Made by a program: the position numbers and the translations under genes
Shown: positions 1 to 6,046 of the stretch, one piece after another
Position numbering within the stretch: position 1 is the stretch's first letter
Layout: each line of letters opens with the position of its first letter
The notes under the pieces: model-generated
Databases searched by the model: none
What the model was told of the DNA's origin: nothing
What the model saw: only the letters and a program-made list of their open reading frames with translations
NCBI GenBank assembly: GCA_934462775.1
Contig: CAKSIR010000062.1
Location: forward strand, 1-12,597
Length of the DNA stretch: 12,597 nt
Source: an uncultured Ruminiclostridium sp.
Lineage (GTDB): Bacteria; Bacillota; Clostridia; Oscillospirales; Ruminococcaceae
Reading direction: 5' to 3'

Positions 1-19
1 CCCCACACCCCTGCAAAAA

Positions 20-104
20 AGCGCCGTATAAAGGGAATTTCGTCCTCTGCGGAGGACGACCAAAGGCGCTGCCTTTGGAATCTGCAAGCCTTTGAAAAGG
101 CTTG
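20..104. repeat. Cluster of three intergenic palindromes (dispersed-repeat-like)
   Basis: Three perfect hairpins sit head to tail: CGTCCTC/GAGGACG (41-47 with 52-58), CCAAAGGC/GCCTTTGG (60-67 with 71-78, 3-nt loop) and CAAGCCTT/AAGGCTTG (85-92 with 97-104, TGAA loop). An outer pairing, AGCGCC (20-25) with GGCGCT (65-70), would enclose the first hairpin and competes with the second. Read leftward, that outer stem is followed by a run of T (15-20), so part of the block could terminate the HD gene. Palindrome clusters of this type occur between genes in Ruminococcus and relatives (recalled, not searched). No open reading frame is seen here. Confidence 0.6.
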
Positions 105-139
105 ACCTAAACTTTAAATTTGACTTTTTCGACAGTCTG

Positions 140-166
140 GCACCGCAGAAATTTGTTCTGTGGTGC
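140..166 (-). terminator. Hairpin downstream of the HD-domain gene
   Basis: An 11-bp inverted repeat with one mismatch (GCACCGCAGAA at 140-150, TTCTGTGGTGC at 156-166, 5-nt loop) lies about 30 bases beyond the HD gene stop. Leftward it is not followed by a clear T-run, so it is a weak intrinsic terminator at best. It may only protect the 3' end of the transcript. The T-run at 15-20 further left is a better termination point. Confidence 0.4.
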
Positions 167-197
167 TTCGTGTTATATGTTTTAAAATGCAGCCTTA

Positions 198-878
198 TCA
201 AACAATACTCTTGTTGTTGATTACAAGATGAAACTCCAATTTCAGCGTCTTTGCAGCGTTTCTGCAAAGCTTCATGCGCTCCATGAAAATCTCGAAATAT
301 TCCATGATTGAGCTTATATTTTCGTCAATTGTTACCTCAAGGACAAACGCGGTTTTATCCTCGGAAATGTACACGTTTGACTCAACGCAGGCGTAGTTTA
401 CGCGGTCGTGTATGCGCTGAACGCCAACAGCGTCGTCCTCTACAAGAGGCTTTCTTACTCTTGAGCGGCGTACATCGGTTTTGTCGGCAATTATTAGCGC
501 GGCGGCTATGGGGTTTACGGGATAAGCGGTGCTTTCGTCATGGTTGCCGATGGCGGAAACGATAATTGCAATTTCCTCCGCAGGCATACCTAAATTTGAA
601 AGCAGACGAAACGCCATAATTGCGCCGCTCTGGGCGTGGTCTATCCTGTTTATGACGTTGCCGATGTCGTGCATATATGCCGCAATCTGCGCAAGCTCAC
701 ATTCGCGCTCGGGATAGCCGAGAGTGGAGAGAATCATGTATGCGGTCTGGGCTGCTTTTTCAACATGAGCGTTGCTGTGCTCGGTGTATCCGATCGAGCT
801 TAACGACGCGTCCGCCATGCTTATGTAGGTCTGTACTTCCTTGTTGGATTTGATGTATTTATAGGTAATATTGCTCAT
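198..878 (-). CDS. HD-domain phosphohydrolase, substrate unknown
   Basis: This is a 226-residue soluble protein of the HD superfamily, metal-dependent hydrolases that usually act on phosphoester bonds of nucleotides or cyclic dinucleotides. Visible ligand candidates are H38 (in EHSNAHVE), the H70-D71 doublet in AAYMHDIGN, H81 and H113 downstream, and D132 in IIADKTD. The order H...HD...H...H...D fits a possible two-metal site. The tail after residue 170 shows no known domain. There is no signal peptide or membrane segment. The start ATG (876-878) follows an AAGGA-type ribosome binding site (about 887-891), and the promoter is at 907-935. It stands alone on its strand, divergent from galE, so neighbours do not reveal the substrate. 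The family call is firm; the reaction is not known. Confidence 0.85.
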   Translation of the reverse strand: MSNITYKYIKSNKEVQTYISMADASLSSIGYTEHSNAHVEKAAQTAYMILSTLGYPERECELAQIAAYMHDIGNVINRIDHAQSGAIMAFRLLSNLGMPAEEIAIIVSAIGNHDESTAYPVNPIAAALIIADKTDVRRSRVRKPLVEDDAVGVQRIHDRVNYACVESNVYISEDKTAFVLEVTIDENISSIMEYFEIFMERMKLCRNAAKTLKLEFHLVINNKSIV

Positions 879-906
879 AATTTCCGTCCTTGAGTTTGAT
901 ATTTAT

Positions 907-935
907 ATTATACTATCATTGCGCCGCTTTTGCAA
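907..935 (-). promoter_or_regulatory. Promoter of the HD-domain gene
   Basis: Leftward, TTGCAA (930-935) and TATAAT (907-912) are separated by exactly 17 bases, which puts the transcription start near 900 and gives a leader of about 20 bases. The -10 is a perfect sigma-A match; the -35 matches 4 of 6. The same TTGCAA -35 is used by the other two leftward promoters (7517-7545 and 11487-11515). Confidence 0.7.
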
Positions 936-954
936 GTGTAATAAATATTTTGTA

Positions 955-983
955 TTGACTTTTACACTATTTAAGATTATAAT
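955..983 (+). promoter_or_regulatory. Promoter of galE
   Basis: TTGACT (955-960), a 17-base spacer and TATAAT (978-983) place the start of transcription near 990. A short inverted repeat, TGTAA (991-995) and TTACA (1000-1004) with a 4-base gap, lies right at the predicted start and could be an operator, though 5-bp arms in AT-rich DNA are weak evidence. The leader runs to the AGGAGG ribosome binding site at 1007-1012. Confidence 0.75.
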
Positions 984-1019
984 AAAGCTGTGTAAACAAT
1001 TACAACAGGAGGAAATGTT

Positions 1020-2018
1020 ATGGCAATTTTAGTAACGGGCGGTGCGGGATATATCGGTTCGCATACCTGCATTGAGCTTTTAAAGGCTGGCGAAGAGGTT
1101 GTTATTGTTGATAATTTCTACAATTCAAAGCCAAAGGCGATTGAACTTATAAAGGAAATCTCAGGCAAGGACTGCAAATTCTATGAAGCCGATATATGCG
1201 ACAAGAACGCAATGGACAAGGTTTTTGCCGAAAATTTCATTGAGGCGGTTATCCACTTTGCGGGCTACAAGGCAGTAGGCGAAAGCTGCGTAAAGCCGCT
1301 TATGTATTACAGAAACAACCTTGACGGAACATTCACTCTTCTTGAAACAATGAAGAAGTACAACTGTAAGAAGCTTGTTTTCAGCTCCTCCGCAACGGTT
1401 TACGGAATTCCGCAGTCTGTCCCTGTAACAGAGGATTTCCCGCTGTCTGCAATCAACCCTTACGGCAGCACAAAGCTGATTACAGAGGATCTATGCCGCC
1501 AGCTTTATGCGTCTGACGACAGCTGGAGCATTGCTCTGCTCAGATACTTTAATCCTATCGGCGCTCACGAAAGCGGCAAAATCGGCGAGGACCCAAACGG
1601 TATCCCTAACAATCTTATGCCGCTTATTCTCAGAGTTGCAGCGGGCAAAATGCCGGTTCTTTCCGTATTCGGCAACGACTATCCTACCAAGGACGGCACC
1701 TGTATCCGCGACTATATCCACGTTGTTGACCTTGCACTGGGACATATTGCGGCAATTAACAAGGTGAGAAACGAAACAGGCTGTATTCCCTACAACTTAG
1801 GCACGGGCAACGGCTACTCTGTTCTTGACATCATCAACACCTTTGAACGTGTAAACAACATTAAGGTGCCGTATGTCATTGCGGACAGACGCGCAGGCGA
1901 CGCCGCAGAGTGCTATTCAAATCCTGCAAAAGCCAACAAGGAGCTTGGCTGGAAGGCTGAGAGAACTCTCGACCAGATGTGCAGAGATTCCTGGAATTAT
2001 TTTGTAAATCAGAAATAA
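1020..2018 (+). CDS. galE: UDP-glucose 4-epimerase
   Basis: GalE interconverts UDP-glucose and UDP-galactose in the Leloir pathway and supplies UDP-galactose for surface polysaccharides. The 332-residue length is normal for bacterial GalE. It is an extended short-chain dehydrogenase/reductase: the NAD-binding GxxGxxG lies at residues 7-13 (GGAGYIG), catalytic S124 in FSSSATVYG, and the Y148-x3-K152 pair in NPYGSTK. The C-terminal substrate-binding part includes RYFNPIGAH (175-183) and the RRAGDAAECYSNP stretch near 290. AGGAGG at 1007-1012 is seven bases from the ATG. It is first in a rightward unit with its own promoter. galK and galT are absent from the window; the aldose 1-epimerase gene at 3975-4997 is on the other strand in a separate operon. 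Confidence 0.97.
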   Translation: MAILVTGGAGYIGSHTCIELLKAGEEVVIVDNFYNSKPKAIELIKEISGKDCKFYEADICDKNAMDKVFAENFIEAVIHFAGYKAVGESCVKPLMYYRNNLDGTFTLLETMKKYNCKKLVFSSSATVYGIPQSVPVTEDFPLSAINPYGSTKLITEDLCRQLYASDDSWSIALLRYFNPIGAHESGKIGEDPNGIPNNLMPLILRVAAGKMPVLSVFGNDYPTKDGTCIRDYIHVVDLALGHIAAINKVRNETGCIPYNLGTGNGYSVLDIINTFERVNNIKVPYVIADRRAGDAAECYSNPAKANKELGWKAERTLDQMCRDSWNYFVNQK

Positions 2019-2027
2019 GGCAAGGGC

Positions 2028-2050
2028 GCCCTGATGCTGTGCATTGGGGC
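2028..2050 (+). terminator. Imperfect hairpin between galE and the M14 pair (partial terminator)
   Basis: GCCCTGATGC (2028-2037) pairs with GCATTGGGGC (2041-2050) over 10 bp including two G-T wobbles, with a 3-base loop. Only ATTTTG follows, so termination would be incomplete. It could lower transcription of the M14 genes relative to galE or mark the end of a galE-only transcript. No separate consensus promoter was seen between it and the start at 2076. Confidence 0.45.
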
Positions 2051-2061
2051 ATTTTGCGTTG

Positions 2062-2068
2062 AAAGGAG
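2062..2068 (+). promoter_or_regulatory. Ribosome binding site that fixes a TTG start at 2076
   Basis: AAAGGAG ends seven bases before TTG (2076-2078). The upstream in-frame ATG at 2034 has only a weak A/G-rich stretch ahead of it and lies inside the hairpin 2028-2050. Starting at TTG makes the protein 311 residues, the same length as its neighbouring paralog. Confidence 0.75.
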
Positions 2069-2075
2069 AATTTGT

Positions 2076-3011
2076 TTGCTGGAAACAGTTGTTTCTACCG
2101 CCCTTTCGGTAGACGAAAACATGACTATAAAGAAAAACCGTCTTGCTCCCAAGGAGCTTAGCGGAAAGGAAAAAAGAATCTGCATTGTAACAGGCACTCA
2201 CGGCGATGAAATCGAGGGTCAGTACGTCTGTTACGAGCTTATCCGCCGCGTCAACGCCAACATGGGAAACCTTGCGGGAATAGTTGACGTATATCCTGCG
2301 CTGAATCCGTTGGGAATTGACGCAATTTCCCGTTCCGTGCCTCTTTTTGACCTGGATATGAACAGGATTTTCCCGGGAAGCGAAACGGGCGCAATGGCTG
2401 AACACGTTGCCCACATGGTAGTAAACGACATTATGGGCGCTGATTTGTGCATTGACATTCACTCAAGCGACGTGTTTCTCCGCGAAATTCCGCAGGTGAG
2501 AGTCGCTCCCGAAAATTCGGTGAAGCTGATGAAATACGCAAAAATGCTGAACACCGACTTTATCTGGGTGGCTGACAGCAGCGCAGTCAGACCTTCGTCC
2601 CTTTCCTACACGATGAACGAGCTGGGAGTTCCTACCGTTGTTGTTGAAATGGGCGTCGGAATGAGAATTACCAAATCCTACGGTGAACAGCTTCTCGACG
2701 GTATATTTGCCGTTATGGCAAACATGGGAATATGGACGGGGGAAACCAAGCCTGTATCCAATCCCATGGTTTCGACCGACGGCGTTGTGACGGTTATTCA
2801 TGCGGAAAATAACGGTGTTTTCATGCCTGCGGTCAAGCACTGGATGGGTATTACCAAGGGCGAACATATCGGCGATATTGTAAATCCTTTCACGGGTGAA
2901 ATTGAAGAGGAAATATTCTCTCAGGTCAGCGGAATGGTGTTCACTCTCCGCGAGTACCCGATTGTTACGACAGGCAGCCTTATCGCAAGAATTCTCGGAG
3001 GTGCAAGATGA
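2076..3011 (+). CDS. AstE/AspA-family M14 zinc hydrolase (predicted active member of a pair)
   Basis: This 311-residue protein belongs to the succinylglutamate desuccinylase/aspartoacylase branch of the M14 zinc carboxypeptidase superfamily, which cleaves amide bonds of acylated amino acids or related small substrates. From the TTG start, zinc ligands are H42 and E45 (GTHGDE) and H129 (CIDIHSS). The substrate-binding N96-R97 sits in DMNRIFPG, and the catalytic glutamate is E191 (VVVEMG). Residues from about 230 to 311 form the small beta-rich C-terminal domain typical of the family. No signal peptide is present, so it should act in the cytoplasm. It shares an ATGA overlap with the next gene, which is a diverged paralog. 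The substrate cannot be read from context, and true AstE or AspA function should not be assumed, since no arginine-succinyl pathway genes are nearby. Confidence 0.88.
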   Translation: MLETVVSTALSVDENMTIKKNRLAPKELSGKEKRICIVTGTHGDEIEGQYVCYELIRRVNANMGNLAGIVDVYPALNPLGIDAISRSVPLFDLDMNRIFPGSETGAMAEHVAHMVVNDIMGADLCIDIHSSDVFLREIPQVRVAPENSVKLMKYAKMLNTDFIWVADSSAVRPSSLSYTMNELGVPTVVVEMGVGMRITKSYGEQLLDGIFAVMANMGIWTGETKPVSNPMVSTDGVVTVIHAENNGVFMPAVKHWMGITKGEHIGDIVNPFTGEIEEEIFSQVSGMVFTLREYPIVTTGSLIARILGGAR

Positions 3012-3943
3012 ACAAGGAAATAATCTACACCTACAATTCTCCGTACAGAGGAGATTTCAACGTTCAGGGCTACCGCTTTGGAAAAGGCGAAAAGTCATGC
3101 TGCATTGTGGGCGCAATCAGAGGCAACGAAATTCAGCAGCTTTACGTCTGCTCAAAGCTTGTCAGAGCGCTGTCCGAGCTTGAAAAGCAGGGCAAGCTCA
3201 GCTACAATCACGAAATACTTGTTATCCCCTCGCTCAACCATTTTTCAATGAACATCGGCAAGCGCTTCTGGACAACGGACAACCGCGACATCAACCGTGA
3301 TTTTCCAGGCAATCCGTTTGGCGAAACCACCGAGCGCATTGCAAGCAGCGTTTTTGAAACGGTGAACGGCTATCAGTACGGCATACAGTTTGCGTCGTTT
3401 TACATTCAGGGCGATTTTATTCCTCATGTCCGCATGATGGAAACGGGCTTCCAGAGTACAAGCCTTGCCAACCTGTTCGGTCTGCCGTATATTCTGCTCA
3501 GAAAGCCAAGACCCTTCGACATGGGAACGCTCAACTACAATTGGCAGTCCCACAATACCAGCGCATTTTCCGTTTACACCAACGAAACCGAGCAGATAGA
3601 CGAAAAATCCGCTCAGATGGCGGTACAGGCTGTTCTGCGTTTTCTGTCGAGAATGGGAATGATAAAGTATCAGTGCCACGGCGGTTATATTGCAACCACT
3701 CTTGACGAAGAGGGCTTGATGCCTGTTCGCACAACAACCAGCGGAATTTACCGCCGCCTTAAACAGCCCGGAGATGACGTGGTGCAGGGCGAGCTTTTAG
3801 CGGAGATACTCCACCCTTACGAAAATAGGGTAATTGCCGAGATTGAATCTCCATGCAACGGAATTGTTTTCTTTGCGCATAAATCACCGCTCGTTATGCA
3901 GAATACGGTTGTGTATAAGCTGATAAAAAGGCTGCATTCATAA
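3008..3943 (+). CDS. AstE/AspA-family M14 paralog lacking zinc and catalytic residues (predicted pseudoenzyme)
   Basis: At 311 residues this protein aligns along its length with the preceding M14 hydrolase, but the active site is broken. The HGDE motif is RGNE (residues 38-41), so the first zinc histidine is R38 while E41 remains. The IDIHSS motif is IQFASF, putting A129 where the second zinc histidine should be. VVVEMG is replaced by SVYTNE, leaving T191 or N192 where the catalytic glutamate belongs. The binding motif N96-R97 in DINRDFPG is kept, as is the C-terminal beta domain (about 225-307). The frame is intact and its start overlaps the previous stop (ATGA), so the two proteins are translationally coupled. 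I infer a non-catalytic partner in a heteromer or a ligand-binding role. A different chemistry is possible but unsupported. A bidirectional terminator follows. Confidence 0.85.
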   Translation: MNKEIIYTYNSPYRGDFNVQGYRFGKGEKSCCIVGAIRGNEIQQLYVCSKLVRALSELEKQGKLSYNHEILVIPSLNHFSMNIGKRFWTTDNRDINRDFPGNPFGETTERIASSVFETVNGYQYGIQFASFYIQGDFIPHVRMMETGFQSTSLANLFGLPYILLRKPRPFDMGTLNYNWQSHNTSAFSVYTNETEQIDEKSAQMAVQAVLRFLSRMGMIKYQCHGGYIATTLDEEGLMPVRTTTSGIYRRLKQPGDDVVQGELLAEILHPYENRVIAEIESPCNGIVFFAHKSPLVMQNTVVYKLIKRLHS

Positions 3944-3948
3944 AAAGA

Positions 3949-3969
3949 ACCGCTCCTTTATGGAGCGGT
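3949..3969. terminator. Bidirectional intrinsic terminator between the M14 pair and galM
   Basis: ACCGCTCC (3949-3956) and GGAGCGGT (3962-3969) form an 8-bp GC-rich stem with a 5-base loop. Rightward it is followed by CACTTTTATTT; leftward by TCTTTTTA. The stem lies 5 bases past the M14 stop and 5 bases past the convergent galM stop, so it serves both units. Confidence 0.88.
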
Positions 3970-3974
3970 CACTT

Positions 3975-4997
3975 TTATTTCTCAACACCGAACTGATAAA
4001 TCGTTGTTGATTTAAATTCCTTTCCTGCTTTAAGAACAGGGCTTGCAAAGTTGTCGTGATGCGGTGCGTCAGGGCAGAACTGGCTTTCAAGGCAGAACGC
4101 TGTCTGTTTTTCCATCATAATGCCGTCCTTACCGATTTCACCGCCAAGTCCGTTGGCTGTGTAAAGCTGCATTGCAGGCTCGTCTGTGAACATCGTCATT
4201 GTAATCCCATTGGCAGGGTTTACTGCATAGGCTGACTTTCTCATAACGAACGGCTCGCCTAAAAGGAAGTTGTGGTCGTAGCCGTCAATCCTGCCTGCGT
4301 CAACGTCCTCGCCAATGCGCTTAGGCTGTGTAAAGTCAAATACCGTTCCGTGAACCGAAGCAATTTCGCCTGTCGGAATAAGCTCGGGAGTTACCAGCGT
4401 ATATTCCTCTGCAAATATCTGTAAAACCGTGTTCATAACCGAGCCGCCATGAACGCCGCCAAGGTTAAAATATGAGTGGTTTGTGAGGTTGATGATTGTG
4501 TCTGCGTCTGAGCTTGCGCTGTATTCAAGCTTGATTTCGTTGTCGTCAGTCAGCGTGTACTTGCACTGAACTTTAAGATTTCCGGGGAAATTCTCCTCAC
4601 CGTCAGGGCTGAAATAGCCGAACGTAACCGAGTTTTCGCCCTCGGCGTCAATGGTCCAAACACGCTTGTTGAAGCCGATTCCGCCGCCGTGAAGAGTATG
4701 TTCTCCGCAGTTTTTGACCAGCTTGTAGGTCTTGCCGTTAAGGGTAAATTCTGCGTTTGCAATTCTGTTTGCATAGCGTCCTACTAATGCGCCCTGTGAT
4801 GAACCGCCTGCAATGTAACCGTTAAGGTCATCGTAGCCAAGCACAACATCAGTCATTTTTCCGTTTTTGTCCGGTACAGCCGCACTTACCAGTGCACCGC
4901 TGTAATTTGTCAGCTGAACTGTCATTCCCGACTTGTTCTTCAGCGTATAAAGATAAACCTTATAGCCGTTGGCAAAGCCCCATTCAATCTTTTCCAT
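3975..4997 (-). CDS. galM: Aldose 1-epimerase (mutarotase)
   Basis: GalM interconverts alpha and beta anomers of hexoses such as galactose and glucose. The 340 residues match the family. Visible active-site elements are R77 in GRYANR, H103 in TLHGG, the catalytic acid H174 in LTNHSYFNL, D241 in YDHNF, and the catalytic base E304 in FCLESQ. No signal peptide, so cytoplasmic. It is the last gene of a leftward operon, 23 bases after the VanY-type gene, with an AAGGGAAG ribosome binding site at 5006-5013. Being placed with envelope genes rather than with galK/galT is unusual. It may instead act on sugars released from or destined for a polysaccharide, or simply share a transcript. galE lies nearby but on the opposite strand. 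Confidence 0.95.
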   Translation of the reverse strand: MEKIEWGFANGYKVYLYTLKNKSGMTVQLTNYSGALVSAAVPDKNGKMTDVVLGYDDLNGYIAGGSSQGALVGRYANRIANAEFTLNGKTYKLVKNCGEHTLHGGGIGFNKRVWTIDAEGENSVTFGYFSPDGEENFPGNLKVQCKYTLTDDNEIKLEYSASSDADTIINLTNHSYFNLGGVHGGSVMNTVLQIFAEEYTLVTPELIPTGEIASVHGTVFDFTQPKRIGEDVDAGRIDGYDHNFLLGEPFVMRKSAYAVNPANGITMTMFTDEPAMQLYTANGLGGEIGKDGIMMEKQTAFCLESQFCPDAPHHDNFASPVLKAGKEFKSTTIYQFGVEK

Positions 4998-5020
4998 AAC
5001 CTATACTTCCCTTCGTTTTA

Positions 5021-6031
5021 TTACGCAACGCCTAAGAATTCCTCAAGCGTAAGTCCGCTGTCGTCTATCATTTTTGCAAGCTCTGTGCCTACATATCTGA
5101 AATGCCAAGGCTCATATGAATAGCCTGTTATATCGCTTTTTCCCTTGGGGTAACGCAGGATAAATCCGTAATCAACCGCATTCTTAGCCAGCCACCTTCC
5201 CGCAGGCGTATCGGCGAAGCTTTCCACCAAATCGTTTATGTCGATGGCAAGCCCTGTCTGATGCTCGGAATTGCCCGGAGTTGCGGAAATCATGTTAGCT
5301 GCTTTTTCGCCGTAAAGACTTACCCAATAATCATGAACGCTTTTCTGTTTATCATACGAACGGAATCCTGAGATAATTTTGAGGTCTATTCCGTCGGCTG
5401 CCGCAGCCTTCTTCATTTTATTGAAAGCCGCTTCAAGCTCGGAATTAAGTCCGGGAGCGTATGTAGACGGAACAGAATACTCCTTGTTTACCAGCTGAAC
5501 CTCGCCAACGTATGTAATGCCGTTTACCTCGCGCGGCTTCGGCTTGTTTATGTCGACTGTGATTTTGCCGCCGTTTGTTATTCCGAGGAATGTGGACGGG
5601 TTTATTTCTCCGTGTCCGACTATTTTTCCGCTCTTATAAACGTTAAGCTTTCCGCAAATGTTTATTTCCGTTCCTTTGGCAGTGTTGATGCTGCCGTAAA
5701 CGTTGATTGCGGATTTTTCCGTGCCGTTCAGCGTACCGAAAAGCCATATTCTGCCTTTTGGATTGATTTTCAGCGTTCCCTTAACGGTTACGGAATGTTC
5801 AGCGGGAATTTTAAGCGTTGCGTTATTTTTGATAATGAGTGTTGATGAAACAGGAATTACCACATCTCTTGACAGAACCGTGTTTTGATTGATGATATAG
5901 ATTTTCCCCTTTTGCAGCGGGAATACGCCGTCCCAAATTGTCACCTTGCCCTCCTTAGCCGCGAACGCGGACCCACAAAGGCACGTCAGTGCCATAGCCA
6001 AAGCTAATAGAATTGAAACAACTTTTTTCAT
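5021..6031 (-). CDS. Secreted VanY-type D,D-carboxypeptidase with 14-residue repeat domain
   Basis: This protein of 336 residues starts with a signal peptide (basic MKK, hydrophobic core, likely cut after SAFA near residue 24) and ends with an M15B (VanY/D-Ala-D-Ala carboxypeptidase) domain at about 175-336. Conserved elements are SGFRSY (221-226), zinc ligands H257 and D264 in SEHQTGLAID, and catalytic E307 with ligand H310 in EPWHFRY. It should trim peptidoglycan stem peptides outside the membrane. Residues 71-144 hold five to six tandem units with an exact 14-residue period (glycines at 85, 99, 113, 127 and 141), probably a short beta-solenoid. VanY homologs usually lack such a region. The gene sits 15 bases after the MBOAT gene in one operon. 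A vancomycin-resistance role is not suggested: vanR, vanS, vanH, vanA and vanX are absent. Confidence 0.9.
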   Translation of the reverse strand: MKKVVSILLALAMALTCLCGSAFAAKEGKVTIWDGVFPLQKGKIYIINQNTVLSRDVVIPVSSTLIIKNNATLKIPAEHSVTVKGTLKINPKGRIWLFGTLNGTEKSAINVYGSINTAKGTEINICGKLNVYKSGKIVGHGEINPSTFLGITNGGKITVDINKPKPREVNGITYVGEVQLVNKEYSVPSTYAPGLNSELEAAFNKMKKAAAADGIDLKIISGFRSYDKQKSVHDYWVSLYGEKAANMISATPGNSEHQTGLAIDINDLVESFADTPAGRWLAKNAVDYGFILRYPKGKSDITGYSYEPWHFRYVGTELAKMIDDSGLTLEEFLGVA

Positions 6032-6046
6032 TTTAACGCCTTCTTT

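Noticed and set aside
20..104. CRISPR array
   Set aside because: The three palindromes differ from one another in sequence and are not separated by unique spacers of constant length.
1491..1767. Short frames on both strands inside galE
   Set aside because: Shadow frames within a conserved coding region, with no start signal or motif.
1917..2462. 181-codon leftward frame across the galE/M14 junction
   Set aside because: It overlaps two real rightward genes and shows no recognisable motif or plausible promoter.
5021..6031. VanY as part of a glycopeptide-resistance cluster
   Set aside because: No vanS/vanR, vanH, ligase or vanX genes are adjacent. The operon partners are MBOAT and galM, and M15B carboxypeptidases are common housekeeping wall enzymes.
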